Assembly: GCF_900176465.1 (NCBI RefSeq) | Contig: NZ_FWXR01000016.1 | Location: 1-64,000 of the forward strand | Source of the DNA: Fulvimarina manganoxydans | GTDB lineage: Bacteria; Pseudomonadota; Alphaproteobacteria; Rhizobiales; Rhizobiaceae | Length of the DNA: 64,000 bases | Direction: 5' to 3' | In this document: piece by piece, positions 15,945 through 25,575 of the stretch | Layout: every line of letters starts with the position of its first letter | Numbering within the stretch: position 1 is the stretch's first letter | The notes under the pieces: model-generated | Told to the model about the DNA's origin: nothing | Seen by the model: the letters and a program-made list of their open reading frames with translations, nothing else | Databases searched by the model: none | Position numbers and translations under genes: made by a program

Positions 15945-15977
15945 GGCACCCGCCGTTTGCGAACAAGGGCGGGTGCC
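15945..15977 (-). terminator. Possible terminator of the ABC transporter operon
   Basis: A perfect 10-bp GC stem, GGCACCCGCC (15945-15954) with GGCGGGTGCC (15968-15977), lies just beyond the permease stop. No U-run follows on the minus strand, so it is only a weak candidate. Confidence 0.4.
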
Positions 15978-15990
15978 ATGGACGGGTTCG

Positions 15991-18606
15991 TTACAAATTC
16001 CGCAGCACGGGCGCCGCCTTTTGGCCGAGCACGCGCCAGGTGCCCGCGAGGCCGAAGCCGACGGTCAGAAGGAGCGAGACGAGAAGCGTCGTCAGAGCCA
16101 CCGTCCAATCGAAGACCCATGGCAGCGTCATGATGAAGTCGACGACGAACCAGGAGGCGATGGCTCCGGCTGCGACGGCGAAGATCCCCGTCGCGAGACC
16201 GAGCAGCATATATTCGGTCGCAAAGGCGCGGATCAGCGTGACGCGGGTCGCGCCTAGTGTCTTCAGAACGACGGCATCGTGAATGCGAGCCCGATTGCCG
16301 GCCGCGAGCGCACCGGCCAAAACCAGCACAGAGGCGACGAGTGCGACGGCGGCGGCGACCCGGATGGCGAGCGCGAGCTGGGCGATCAGGCCGTTGACCG
16401 CATCGAGCGCGTCCTTGACCCTGACCGTGGTGACCGCCGGGAACGCGTTGGTGATGCGATTGACCACCTCCTTCTCACGCGTTTCGACGGCCGCGTCCGA
16501 TCGGTCAGCCTGTCCATCGGGCAGGCTTAGTGTCGCGAGCCAGGCGTGGGGCGCCCCGGCAAAGGTGTTGGGCGAGAAGACCATGACGAAATTGATCGAC
16601 AGATTCTCCCATTCGATCGCCCGGAAATTGGCGATCTTCGCCGTGATCGAGCGCCCGAGAACATTGACGGTCAGGCTGTCGCCCACCTTCAGGCCCAGCT
16701 CGCCCCCCTCCTCCGCAGCGAAGGAGACGAGCGGCTCGCCGCTATAGTTTTCCGGCCACCACTCGCCGGCCGTCAGGCTCGAATTGTCCGGCACGGTGGG
16801 CGAATAGGTGATCCCACGATCGCCGCGAAGGACCCAACCGCCCTCGGCGGGGATTTCCATCGTCGCGACATCCTCGCCCTTCAGATGGGTGATGCGGCCG
16901 CGCAGCATGGGCACGGCGTTGAGGGTGGAGCCGGGCGCGGCCTCTTCGACGGCCGTACGGAATCGGTCGATCTCGTTGTTCTGAATATCGACGAAGAAGA
17001 AGTTCGGGGCGCGGCTGGCGAGCCCCGTTCCGACCTCCCGTCGCAAATCGTAATCGATGATCGCAAGGGTCACGAGCAGCGTCAGGCCAAGCCCCAGGGA
17101 GAGAACGACGGAGGGCGTCAGCGCGCCGGGCCGGTGAATATTGCCGATGGCAAGGCGCAAGGGCGTGGAGGAGACTCGCGGCGCGCGGCGCGCCACTGCC
17201 ATGATGCCGGTCGCGACAAGTCGCAGGATGACGAAGGCGGCCGCCGTCCCACCCAGAAAAATCAGGGCGACATCCTTGTCGCGCGCCATGAAGACGGCGA
17301 GACCGGCGATCGCAACGGTAAGAAGGCCGGTGAGACCGATATAGGTCCAACGGAGGCGCCCCCGCGCCGTGCCGCCCGCATCGCGGAAGAGCGCGGTCGC
17401 GGCGATGTCGCGGGTCGCCCCCAGCGGCAGAAGCGCGAAGGTTGCCGCCGTCAGAAAGCCGAACAAGGCGGCAATGAGAAGTGCGCCGGGATAGAACGAG
17501 GCTTCGGCCGCAACCGGGATGACGCTTTCCAGAAAGCGCGCGGTCACGAAGGGCGCGACCACCCCAAGGACGAGACCGATGACGACGCCCACGGCCGCAA
17601 GTGTCATGATCTGAAAGAGATAGACGAAGACGACGAGCCGGCCCGAAGCGCCGAGGCTCTTGAAGGTCGCGATCACCGGCCGCTTGCCGTCGAGATAGGC
17701 GCGCACGGCATTGGCGACGCCGACACCGCCGACGATAAGAGCCGTCAGACCCACTAGCGTCAGGAATTGTGAAAACCGGTCGATATTGCGTTGGAGTGAA
17801 GGAGCGGCGTCTTCGGCCGTGCGCAGGCGAAAGCCGGCGGTCGGGAAGCGCTCATTCGCCTCCTCCTTCAGCGTCTCGGCGTTTTGGCCTGCGGGCAGAC
17901 GGACCTTCCAGTCATATTCGACGAGGGAGCCAGGCTGGACGAGGCCGCTCGCATCGAGGGCGGCGCGCGACAGCATCAGCCTCGGGCCGAAGACGAAACC
18001 GTCTGAGAGAATATCCGGCTCGCGGGTGATGACGCCGGTCAGCTCGATCTGAATATTGCCGAGACGCACGATGGCGCCGGGCTCGACGCCGAGCCTGTCA
18101 TAAAGCTCCTGGGCGGCGATCGCACCATAATGGCCGTTTCGCTCCTCGAAAAGCGTCGACAGAGCAATATCGGGCTCGGTCTCGACCGAACCATAGAGCG
18201 GATAGGCGCTATCGACGGCTTTGACCTCGGCGAGCGCCTGATCGGAGCCATCGGAAAGTCGCACCATGGAGCGAAGCGCGGCGCTTTCGGACACCGTGCC
18301 GAGACTGTCGATATAGGCCGCCTCGTCCGGCGTCAGCTGTCGCTGGACGAGCTGGAACCGCAGATCGCCGCCGAGGATCGTCTTGCCCTCGCGCGCGATC
18401 CCGTCGCTCATCATCGCCGCGACGGAGTTGACCGCCGCGATCGCGCCGACGCCGAGGGTGATGCAGGACAGGAAGATGACGAAGCCGGAGAGCCCGCCGC
18501 GCATCTCGCGCAGGGCAAAACGCCAGGCGAGTTTCAGCGTCGGCCCAAGGCTGCGCTCCGAGGCGCCTTCGGATCGGGTGATGTGGCCGGCGTCGATCGC
18601 TGTCAT
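15991..18606 (-). CDS. ABC transporter permease, FtsX/YbbP-like
   Basis: A large 871-aa inner-membrane permease with two FtsX-type membrane blocks. There is an N-terminal helix plus a long periplasmic domain, then membrane helices around residues 260-460 including GVGVANAVRAYLDGKR. A second periplasmic domain follows, and a last group of helices near the C-terminus contains AAGNRARIHDAVVLKTLGAT. The same two-block layout is found in E. coli YbbP. The partner ATPase gene ends 4 bp inside it (ATGA overlap), so they are translated together. The neighbouring divergent tesA-like esterase completes the conserved tesA/ybbA/ybbP cluster. The substrate is unknown; lipoprotein or lysophospholipid handling has been suggested for the family. 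Confidence 0.9.
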   Translation of the reverse strand: MTAIDAGHITRSEGASERSLGPTLKLAWRFALREMRGGLSGFVIFLSCITLGVGAIAAVNSVAAMMSDGIAREGKTILGGDLRFQLVQRQLTPDEAAYIDSLGTVSESAALRSMVRLSDGSDQALAEVKAVDSAYPLYGSVETEPDIALSTLFEERNGHYGAIAAQELYDRLGVEPGAIVRLGNIQIELTGVITREPDILSDGFVFGPRLMLSRAALDASGLVQPGSLVEYDWKVRLPAGQNAETLKEEANERFPTAGFRLRTAEDAAPSLQRNIDRFSQFLTLVGLTALIVGGVGVANAVRAYLDGKRPVIATFKSLGASGRLVVFVYLFQIMTLAAVGVVIGLVLGVVAPFVTARFLESVIPVAAEASFYPGALLIAALFGFLTAATFALLPLGATRDIAATALFRDAGGTARGRLRWTYIGLTGLLTVAIAGLAVFMARDKDVALIFLGGTAAAFVILRLVATGIMAVARRAPRVSSTPLRLAIGNIHRPGALTPSVVLSLGLGLTLLVTLAIIDYDLRREVGTGLASRAPNFFFVDIQNNEIDRFRTAVEEAAPGSTLNAVPMLRGRITHLKGEDVATMEIPAEGGWVLRGDRGITYSPTVPDNSSLTAGEWWPENYSGEPLVSFAAEEGGELGLKVGDSLTVNVLGRSITAKIANFRAIEWENLSINFVMVFSPNTFAGAPHAWLATLSLPDGQADRSDAAVETREKEVVNRITNAFPAVTTVRVKDALDAVNGLIAQLALAIRVAAAVALVASVLVLAGALAAGNRARIHDAVVLKTLGATRVTLIRAFATEYMLLGLATGIFAVAAGAIASWFVVDFIMTLPWVFDWTVALTTLLVSLLLTVGFGLAGTWRVLGQKAAPVLRNL

Positions 18607-19319
18607 TGGGCCGCTTCCATGGCAGCCGCTTCGCCGGCCTTCTCGATCCGCCCCGAACGCACACCAATCTCGCGCCCGCAGCGATGGGCGAGATTGGGAT
18701 CATGGGTGACGAGGACGAGGGTCATGCCGCGTCGCTCCCCTTCGGCAAAGAGAAGATCGGCCACTTGCCGTCCGGTCGTCTGGTCGAGATTGCCCGTCGG
18801 CTCGTCGGCAATAAGGATCGCCGGCTGGGGCGCGAGCGCTCGGGCAAGCGCAACGCGCTGCTGCTCGCCGCCGGAGAGTTCGCCCGGATAATGAGTCGCG
18901 CGATCGCCGAGCCCGACATTCTCAAGTTCGGTCCGCGCCCGCTCGAAGGGCTCGTCCGCCCCGGCGAGTTCCAGCGGCACCGCGACGTTCTCGAGCGCCG
19001 TCATATTGGGAATGAGATGGAAGGACTGGAAGACGATGCCGACATTGCGGCCTCTGAAGGCGGCAAGCCGATCCTCCGACAGACCGATCAGCGACTGGCC
19101 GGCGATTTCCACCTCGCCCTCGTCCGGGCGTTCGAGGCCGGCGAGCACCATCAGAAGGGTCGACTTACCCGAACCGGACGGCCCCACGATGCCGACGGAT
19201 TCGCCGCGCGCGACCTCCAGATCGATCCCCTTCAAGACGTGAACCGAGCTTGCGCCCGAGCCGAGGGTCAGTTGAACCTTTCGTAATCGGATCGCCGGTT
19301 CTGCCACGAAGCGTGCCAC
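18603..19319 (-). CDS. ABC transporter ATP-binding protein, YbbA/LolD-like
   Basis: A 238-aa ATPase with Walker A GPSGSGKST, Q-loop FQSFHLIPNMTALENV, signature LSGGEQQRVALARAL and Walker B AILIADEPTGNLD, with an H-loop in LVTHD. The MacB/LolD-type features and downstream FtsX-like permease identify it as the energy subunit of that transporter. It ends inside the permease start codon. The gene starts 48 bp from the divergent esterase gene, so the two promoters must share a very short region. Confidence 0.92.
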   Translation of the reverse strand: MARFVAEPAIRLRKVQLTLGSGASSVHVLKGIDLEVARGESVGIVGPSGSGKSTLLMVLAGLERPDEGEVEIAGQSLIGLSEDRLAAFRGRNVGIVFQSFHLIPNMTALENVAVPLELAGADEPFERARTELENVGLGDRATHYPGELSGGEQQRVALARALAPQPAILIADEPTGNLDQTTGRQVADLLFAEGERRGMTLVLVTHDPNLAHRCGREIGVRSGRIEKAGEAAAMEAAQ

Positions 19320-19367
19320 CTATATGGAGGTTTCGAAAAAGGGGCTGCCGGACAGCCCGTTGGCGAT

Positions 19368-20048
19368 ATGGGGTCCATGATGCAGCGCTTCCAACCGATC
19401 CTCGGCCTTCTGACGCTTCTGTTACCGCTGGCCTTCGTTCCGCCTGCCTTTTCGCAAGGGGCTGGCGGCGACGGCGCGCGGCAGATCGTCGCCTTCGGCG
19501 ACAGCCTGTCGGCCGGTTATGGCCTCGGCCCCGGCGAGAGCTTTCCGGAACAACTTCAGGCCGCACTTCGCGAGGACGGCTACGAGGTGACCGTGACGAA
19601 TGCCGGCGTTTCGGGCGATACGACGAGCGGCGGTCTTGCGCGCCTCGACTGGTCCGTCCCCGAGAGCGCCGATCTCGTCATCGTCGAGCTTGGCGCCAAC
19701 GACGCCCTGCGCGGCGTCGATCCTCAGATCACCCGGCAAAATCTCGATGAGATCCTGACGCGACTGGGCGAGCGTGGCCAGAAGGTCATTTTCGCAGGAA
19801 TGCTCGCGCCGCCCAATATGGGCGAGGATTATGCCAAGAGTTTCAACCCGATCTTTCCCGAATTGGCTGAAAAGCACGACGTCACCTTCTATCCGTTTTT
19901 CCTGGAAGGGGTCGCGGCCGAGCGGGACCTCAACCAAGACGACGGCATGCACCCGAACGCCAAGGGTGTCGCGGTGATCGTCGAGAAGATGAAGCCTCTG
20001 ATCGAAGAATCGCTGGGCGAGAAACAGGCTTCGGCAGCGGTAAGATAG
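19368..20048 (+). CDS. tesA: SGNH-hydrolase arylesterase / lysophospholipase (TesA-like)
   Basis: A 226-aa periplasmic esterase. A hydrophobic signal peptide (residues about 8-28, ending at AFSQG) precedes the SGNH hydrolase fold. Block I is FGDSLSAGYG with the catalytic Ser, block II has the Gly in VSGDTTSGG, block III is ELGANDALRG, and block V is DGMHPN with the catalytic Asp and His. Three in-frame ATG codons lie within 15 bp (19368, 19377, 19380); the first is used here. It is divergent from the ybbA-ybbP pair, the conserved neighbourhood for this enzyme. Confidence 0.92.
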   Translation: MGSMMQRFQPILGLLTLLLPLAFVPPAFSQGAGGDGARQIVAFGDSLSAGYGLGPGESFPEQLQAALREDGYEVTVTNAGVSGDTTSGGLARLDWSVPESADLVIVELGANDALRGVDPQITRQNLDEILTRLGERGQKVIFAGMLAPPNMGEDYAKSFNPIFPELAEKHDVTFYPFFLEGVAAERDLNQDDGMHPNAKGVAVIVEKMKPLIEESLGEKQASAAVR

Positions 20049-20199
20049 GTCGGATGGGTCCTGCAAAGCAGCGCATTGCCCAGGTCATTGGAGCTAACAG
20101 CGCTGAGGCACGGGTTCCCGGCCCTGGCGGGCCGAGGATGACGAGTGATTTAAAAAGGCTTCGATCAGTTCTTAAGCGCGCCCGTCTGACACAACCGCG

Positions 20200-20952
20200 T
20201 CAATGCCCGGCGATCCGTCCGCTCAGCGCGTCGCCAAACCGCTTCAGCGGCGCCGTCAAGCTTCGCCAACGATCCCGGCGCCAATCGATCAGGGCGAAGA
20301 CATAAGCCTGCGCCTCGTCGGCCAGCTCGCTCTGGATCGAGGTCAGATCTGCATAGGGACGACGCAATTCGGCCATCACGTCCCCCTCATGGAAGCTCAG
20401 ATCGGCGCCGTGCTTGGCGGCGATCGCCTGCATGCGACCATTCTCGCGCAGACAGGTGAGGAAGAGACGCCGAACGCCGCGATTACGGGCGGCTGCGACA
20501 AGCTTGGCAAAGAGAAGATCGCCAAGACCGCGACCCTGATATGCCTTTTCGATCGAGAACGCCGCCTCGGCTTCCTGATGGCTTCCGGTCAAGAAGCGCA
20601 GCTCCGAAACCCCGCGCAAGACGCCCTCGACGAACACACCACGCACATGGGCGTCCGAGACGAGGGCGAGGCTGGCGTAACGGACGAGAAAGCCATCATT
20701 GACCATGGTGCCGAAGCGAAGGCGCCGGGTCTCCTTGTCGAGGCGCAAGAGATGATCCCGCAGAAGAACACTATCGGAGCTGGTCAGCCGGCGGAGCGTG
20801 ATCGCACCATCGGAGGTCTTCGGCATGGGCGCAGGCGCCTCTCGCTTGAAGGCGGAGGCGTTGCCGAGCGCAAAGCGCTGCTGGGTTTGGCCGAACCGGG
20901 ACAGAAGCCGGGCATGGCCGCGGGAGGATGGATGATTCGTCTCGATCGCCAT
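20200..20952 (-). CDS. GNAT-family N-acetyltransferase
   Basis: A 250-aa acetyltransferase. The GNAT fold runs from about residue 55: ITLRRLTSSDSVLLRDHL opens the first strand and helix, and the acetyl-CoA loop is YQGRGLGDLLF. The N-terminal 45 residues are basic and of unclear role. I chose ATG 20952, with GGAG 9 nt upstream; the frame stays open to 21108 and would overlap the divergent ThpR upstream region. The substrate cannot be inferred. Confidence 0.85.
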   Translation of the reverse strand: MAIETNHPSSRGHARLLSRFGQTQQRFALGNASAFKREAPAPMPKTSDGAITLRRLTSSDSVLLRDHLLRLDKETRRLRFGTMVNDGFLVRYASLALVSDAHVRGVFVEGVLRGVSELRFLTGSHQEAEAAFSIEKAYQGRGLGDLLFAKLVAAARNRGVRRLFLTCLRENGRMQAIAAKHGADLSFHEGDVMAELRRPYADLTSIQSELADEAQAYVFALIDWRRDRWRSLTAPLKRFGDALSGRIAGH

Positions 20953-21208
20953 GGGGCTGATCTCCGGTCGAAGGCCCATCGCAGGTCGGCGCCCCTCCCA
21001 ACCACGCACGACCCGCGAAAGCCGCAGGGTCTTATTCGAACCCATTGTGCACTGCGGCAGAAAAATCACGAAATCGCTGTGAGCAAGGCAGGCTTGTCCT
21101 TGCCACATGGCTTCTCAGGTGAAACGCTGGAGTATGCGTGTCCTTCAGCGGACGTTCGACGCCCGATGCAAGGCCCCGTGTGACATGATCACGATGAGGG
21201 AGGTGCCC

Positions 21209-21820
21209 ATGCCGCGTCTATTCACCGCTCTGGAGGTGCCGCCCGACGTCGCTTTGTCCCTCTCCTTCCTGAAGGGCGGCCTGCCGCCGGCTCGCTGGAT
21301 CGAGCAGGAGAACTATCACCTCACCTTGCGCTTTTTCGGCGATATCGAGGCGAGAGCGGCCGACGATCTGGTGGAGGCGCTGGATCGCATCGAGCGCCCG
21401 CGCTTCACCCTTTCGCTGGCCGGCCTTGCCGCTTTCGGAAACAAGAAGCCCCATTCGATCTATGCCGGGGTGACCGCCTCGCCGGAACTCGCCGACCTCC
21501 AGGCGGAGATCGATCGGATCGCCAAACGGCTCGGCCTACCCGGCGATCAGCGCAAATTCGTGCCCCATGTCACGATTGCGCGGCTGAAGAACGCCCGGCC
21601 CGAGGATGCTGCGCGCTATCTCGCCTTGCGCGGCGGCTATCGCTCTCCGCCCTTCGAGGTGAAGCGCTTCGGACTCTTCTCTTCCAAGGCCTCGGTCGGC
21701 GGCGGACCTTATATTCTCGAAGAGCCCTTCGATCTTTATGGGCGCGGCGCTTCTGCGCGAAGCGAGACCGAGGAGGAAGCCTTTCCCGTCTATCGCAGTA
21801 TGCGCGGCATCGCCTTCTGA
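21209..21820 (+). CDS. thpR: RNA 2',3'-cyclic phosphodiesterase (2H phosphoesterase)
   Basis: A 203-aa LigT/ThpR-type enzyme that opens 2',3'-cyclic phosphates on RNA ends. Both HxTx catalytic motifs of the 2H superfamily are present: HLTL at about residue 42 and HVTI at about 122. The N-terminus MPRLFTALEVPP matches the family opening. GGGAGG lies 6 nt before ATG 21209, which makes this the start rather than the upstream in-frame codon. Confidence 0.93.
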   Translation: MPRLFTALEVPPDVALSLSFLKGGLPPARWIEQENYHLTLRFFGDIEARAADDLVEALDRIERPRFTLSLAGLAAFGNKKPHSIYAGVTASPELADLQAEIDRIAKRLGLPGDQRKFVPHVTIARLKNARPEDAARYLALRGGYRSPPFEVKRFGLFSSKASVGGGPYILEEPFDLYGRGASARSETEEEAFPVYRSMRGIAF

Positions 21821-21964
21821 CGGTCTTCGGTCGTTGGGCGGCGAGCCGAGTGGTATCACGATCGGGTGTCGGCGCGCGGCGCGCACGCCCGTCGGCGCGC
21901 CATCCCCTTGAGCGACAAAGCCTTCCGTCCCATCTTCCTCTCAAGAAAACTGCGGAGGACGCGC

Positions 21965-22339
21965 ATGGCGCTCGACAAGATCAGGATCGGCGAAATCTTA
22001 ACGCCCGGCAGCGAAGGCGAGCAGAAGCGGCGCGAAGAGCGCGTGCGGGCCTCATTCTTCGACAAGGTGCGGTCGAGCCTCAAGCACATCCCCTTCATGG
22101 AGGATGTGGTCGCCGCCTATTATTGCGCGCTCGACAGCCGGACGCCGGCCACGAGCCGGGCGCTGTTGTTTTCGGCCCTTGCCTATTTCATCCTGCCCTT
22201 CGACATAATCCCGGATGTCTTTCTGGGCTTCGGCTTTACGGATGACATCGCCGTTCTGATCACAGCCTTCCAGGCCGTGCAGGCGAACATCCGGCCCGAG
22301 CATTACGAGAAGGCTCGCGAAACGCTCGACGAGCTTTGA
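21965..22339 (+). CDS. YkvA family (DUF1232) membrane protein
   Basis: A 124-aa protein with the DUF1232 core FILPFDIIPDVFLGFGFTDD, a hydrophobic hairpin with charged turn that defines the YkvA family, preceded by a basic N-terminal helix. The function of the family is unknown. ATG 21965 has GGAGGACGCGC just upstream and is preferred over 21866. Confidence 0.88.
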   Translation: MALDKIRIGEILTPGSEGEQKRREERVRASFFDKVRSSLKHIPFMEDVVAAYYCALDSRTPATSRALLFSALAYFILPFDIIPDVFLGFGFTDDIAVLITAFQAVQANIRPEHYEKARETLDEL

Positions 22340-22847
22340 GGCGGTCGCCAGCGGGTTCGTCCGCCTCCGTGTCACCGCCGGAGCGGGGAGCGAACTCGCG
22401 GTGCCGAGCGTGGCAAATTGGTTGAGCGTGGTTTTACCGCCGCACTCTCGCCCGATTCTTTCCGTTCTTCAGGGAACGTGAACGGGATGCCATGGTTTGG
22501 CCGTCATCCGGCGATGGGGCGTCCGCCTTCGGCCGTGGGTACTGGGGTTTTGCCGAGGCACGGGTTGGCGTCACGATGGCTTGATAGTTTCGGCAGGGGT
22601 GCCGTCTTCCGGCTTGGGCCGGCTTCGCGGCTTCCTCTCGGTATCTTTGGGCCGTCGCCGGGCGGTTCGCATACGGGGTTATGGCGGTTGATCGACAACA
22701 GGTCCGAAGGCCCTCCGATCACCGTTAACCGGCGGTAAAGATTAGGGGTGTAAGTGTCCGATTGGTGACCGTCCCGGTGGCGCGACCGCGACACGGGACT
22801 TTCAAACCCGAACGGCCAAACCGGACACGCAATGGAAGTGGGGAACC
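22340..22847. other. Intergenic region, no gene seen
   Basis: About 500 bp between the YkvA-like gene and the IalB-like gene. An open frame at 22418-22738 has no recognisable features. The promoter of the IalB-like gene is expected in its right part. Confidence 0.5.
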
Positions 22848-23354
22848 ATGAAGTTTCATAAGATCCTGGCGACGGCGGCGGCGATCTTCATCGTTTCGAG
22901 CGCGGCGACGGCGGCCCAGACACCGACCCGGATGAACCAGTACAATGCCTGGGGCACGTATTCCTATTCGGATACGAGCGGAAAGGTCTGCTACATCCTG
23001 TCGACGCCGACCGAAATGCGTCCAGCCGACGTCGATCACGGCGATATCTTCTTCATCGTCTCGCAGAAGCCGGGCCAGGGCATCGCCTATGAGCCGCAGG
23101 TGGTGATGGGCTATCAGCTCAAGGAAGGCGCGAAGGTCGTCGTCGATGTGGACGGCAAGAAATACAGCATGTTCTCCAAGGCCGATTCCGCCTGGATGGA
23201 GAATGCCGCCGAAGAGCCGCAGCTGGTCGCCGCGCTTCGCGCGGGGCGCTCGATGACGGTCTCGGCCACCTCGCGCCGTGGCACCAATACCAGCTACACC
23301 TACTCCCTCTCCGGGGTGACGGCGGCGCTGAACTCGATCAAGGACTGCAAATAA
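22848..23354 (+). CDS. Invasion-associated locus B (IalB)-like secreted protein
   Basis: A 168-aa protein with a clear signal peptide (hydrophobic residues 6-22, cleavage near ATAAQT). The mature part has the IalB-style pattern: W..Y.......K.CYI.S.P, then GDIFFIVSQKPGQG and a terminal Cys (IKDCK) likely to pair with the first. The family is widespread and periplasmic in Rhizobiales and is linked to erythrocyte invasion only in Bartonella. In free-living bacteria its role is unclear. It is a single gene followed by a good terminator. Confidence 0.8.
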   Translation: MKFHKILATAAAIFIVSSAATAAQTPTRMNQYNAWGTYSYSDTSGKVCYILSTPTEMRPADVDHGDIFFIVSQKPGQGIAYEPQVVMGYQLKEGAKVVVDVDGKKYSMFSKADSAWMENAAEEPQLVAALRAGRSMTVSATSRRGTNTSYTYSLSGVTAALNSIKDCK

Positions 23355-23393
23355 GCGGAATCGGACGAAGCAAATTCGGTCGGTTTAACATCG

Positions 23394-23429
23394 AGGCGTT
23401 CCCGACTAAGGGGGCGCCTTTTCTTTATC
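23394..23429 (+). terminator. Rho-independent terminator of the IalB-like gene
   Basis: A 10-bp stem, AGGCGTTCCC (23394-23403) with GGGGGCGCCT (23410-23419), including two G-T wobbles, is followed directly by TTTTCTTTAT. It is 40 bp past the stop codon. Confidence 0.75.
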
Positions 23430-23626
23430 CAGCGAAGGCCATGACACGAGAGCGCGCCGGCGCGATGCAGGCTTGCCTTGAATTTTCGCGGTAAAAGGGG
23501 CATTTACCGGTCCAATCTCGACGAACCGGCATCATCTTGAAGCGGCCCGCAGGCGCGTCCGCATCCGGCCGGCTCGATCCGCTGCGCCGACCGATATTTC
23601 ACGAAAGCCCGAAGGCAACCGCGACC

Positions 23627-24868
23627 ATGGCCCTTTCCATCGATCTCGCCGATCCGAAGACCCGGCCCGCCGCAAAATCGGACGCCGTCATCGGCGCAGG
23701 CCTCGTCTCGCAGGCAAGCGAGGAGAAGCCTTCGCTGATCGGACTCTCACGCGAAGGCTTGGCCGAAGCCCTCGGCGCGATCGGCGTTGCCGAGAAGCAG
23801 CAGCGCATGCGCGTTGCCCAGCTTTGGCACTGGCTCTATGTGCGCGGCGTCTCGGATTTCAGCCAGATGGCCAATGTCTCGCGCGAATTGCGAGAGAAGC
23901 TCGACGCGGCCTATTCGATCGCCCGGCCCGAAATCGTCACCGAGCAGGTTTCGGTCGACGGCACGCGCAAATGGGTTCTGCGCTTCCCGCCCAAGGGCGC
24001 CGGTCGGCCCGTGGAGATCGAAACGGTCTATATTCCGGAGGAAGGGCGCGGCACGCTCTGTGTCTCCTCCCAGGTCGGCTGCACCCTCACCTGCACCTTC
24101 TGCCACACTGGCACCCAGCGTCTGGTGCGCAATCTGACGGCGGATGAAATCGTCGGGCAGATCCTGCTCGCGCGCGACCGGCTCGGCGACTTCCCGGATG
24201 CGGCAACGCCTGCCGGCGCGATCGTGCCCTCCGAGGGGCGCCTCGTCTCCAATGTGGTGATGATGGGCATGGGCGAGCCGCTCTATAATTTCGACAATGT
24301 CAAACAGGCGCTCGCCGTCGCCTCCGACGGCGAAGGTCTGTCGCTCTCCAAACGCCGCATCACCCTGTCGACCTCCGGCGTCGTGCCGGAGATCGCGCGC
24401 ACCGGCGAGGAAATGGGCGTCATGCTCGCCATCTCGCTCCATGCGGTCAATGACGAGTTGCGTAACGAGCTCGTGCCGATCAACAAGAAATATCCGCTCA
24501 AGGCGCTTCTCGACGCTTGCCGAGCCTATCCAGGCCTCTCCAACGCCCGGCGCATCACCTTCGAATATGTGATGCTGAAGGATGTGAACGACCGGATGGA
24601 GGATGCGCGCGAGCTCGTGCGGCTCCTGAAGGGCATTCCGGCGAAGATCAATCTCATCCCGTTCAATCCCTGGCCGGGAAGCCGCTACGAATGCTCCGAC
24701 TGGGACCAGATCGAGCGTTTCGCCGATTATGTGAATCAGGCCGGCTATGCCTCGCCGATCCGCACGCCCCGCGGCCGTGACATCTTCGCCGCCTGCGGCC
24801 AGCTGAAGTCGGAATCGGAGCGCATGCGCAAGTCCGACCGGATGAAGCTCGAGGCGGCGAGCGCCTGA
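23627..24868 (+). CDS. rlmN: Dual-specificity 23S rRNA/tRNA adenine C2-methyltransferase RlmN
   Basis: A 413-aa radical-SAM enzyme that methylates C2 of A2503 in 23S rRNA and A37 in some tRNAs. The 4Fe-4S motif [13 protein letters not shown], the [11 protein letters not shown]-binding segment, the ISLHAVND region and the C-terminal FAACGQL with the methyl-carrying Cys are all present. ATG 23627 gives the usual length with a 50-60-residue lead. The frame is open upstream to 23537 without a better start. Confidence 0.95.
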   Translation: MALSIDLADPKTRPAAKSDAVIGAGLVSQASEEKPSLIGLSREGLAEALGAIGVAEKQQRMRVAQLWHWLYVRGVSDFSQMANVSRELREKLDAAYSIARPEIVTEQVSVDGTRKWVLRFPPKGAGRPVEIETVYIPEEGRGTLCVSSQVGCTLTCTFCHTGTQRLVRNLTADEIVGQILLARDRLGDFPDAATPAGAIVPSEGRLVSNVVMMGMGEPLYNFDNVKQALAVASDGEGLSLSKRRITLSTSGVVPEIARTGEEMGVMLAISLHAVNDELRNELVPINKKYPLKALLDACRAYPGLSNARRITFEYVMLKDVNDRMEDARELVRLLKGIPAKINLIPFNPWPGSRYECSDWDQIERFADYVNQAGYASPIRTPRGRDIFAACGQLKSESERMRKSDRMKLEAASA

Positions 24869-25044
24869 ACGCGGATCGAAATTTCGGCAAAGCCCCATAA
24901 TTTGACCGCGATGACAGAGATCCTTCACGCGCTGACCAGCGCTTCAGCCACGCCTTTGGTCGATGCGGCCTGCGCCTCTCGCGGAGCAACGTCAAACCTG
25001 TGGGTCGACACCGGCCCGCAGGCGTTTCAGGCGCGTCGCTGAGC

Positions 25045-25575
25045 ATGATGACCGTTCTGCGCTTCATCTTCCTGCTTCCGCTGGCCTTCGTGGTCTCTTG
25101 CGGAACCAGCGCCTTCGCGCTGCTCTGGCCCTATTTCGAACGTGGGGCGGACGGCCGCCTCATCGATCCGGTTTATCTTTTCCAATGGGCCATCGCCTAT
25201 TTCGCTCAAGCCGCGCAGATCGGTTCGACCCTGCTATTGCCTTGGGCGATCTTCATGGCCGTGACCGAGATCGCCGGGCTCTCGTCTCTCGTCTTTCATC
25301 TGGTGGCAGGACTTGTCGGAAGCATCGCGGTCATCTTCCTCGCCTATCGCGAGGGGGCACCGAGCGGAGGCGTTCAGGCGGCGATCGTCGTTTCGGGACT
25401 CGTCTTCGCTCTCACCTATTGGCTGATCGCCGGTCGCTCGGCCGGCTCTTGGCGCCAGACCACGCGACGTTCCAAACGCGATCGGATGGAAGGCGCCGCC
25501 CCGCCTCCACCCAAACGCTACGCCGCACCGGCACCGCAGAATAGCACCACGACCATGCCGCCTGCCGATGGCTGA
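25045..25575 (+). CDS. Four-helix membrane protein of unknown function
   Basis: A 176-aa protein with about four membrane helices: residues 5-27 (with a Cys that could suggest a lipobox but lacks its context), 45-70, 80-100 and 107-130. A basic, proline-rich cytoplasmic tail of about 45 residues follows. It overlaps the phosphopantetheinyl transferase gene by 8 bp and so probably shares its transcript. I do not recognise the family. Confidence 0.7.
   Translation: MMTVLRFIFLLPLAFVVSCGTSAFALLWPYFERGADGRLIDPVYLFQWAIAYFAQAAQIGSTLLLPWAIFMAVTEIAGLSSLVFHLVAGLVGSIAVIFLAYREGAPSGGVQAAIVVSGLVFALTYWLIAGRSAGSWRQTTRRSKRDRMEGAAPPPPKRYAAPAPQNSTTTMPPADG

Noticed and set aside
16546-17757. 403-codon charged frame antisense to the FtsX-like permease
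   Set aside because: Shadow of a clear 871-aa gene; typical high-GC antisense frame.
22418-22738. Open frame before the IalB-like gene
   Set aside because: No recognisable domain or ribosome site; Gly/Arg/Pro-rich random translation.
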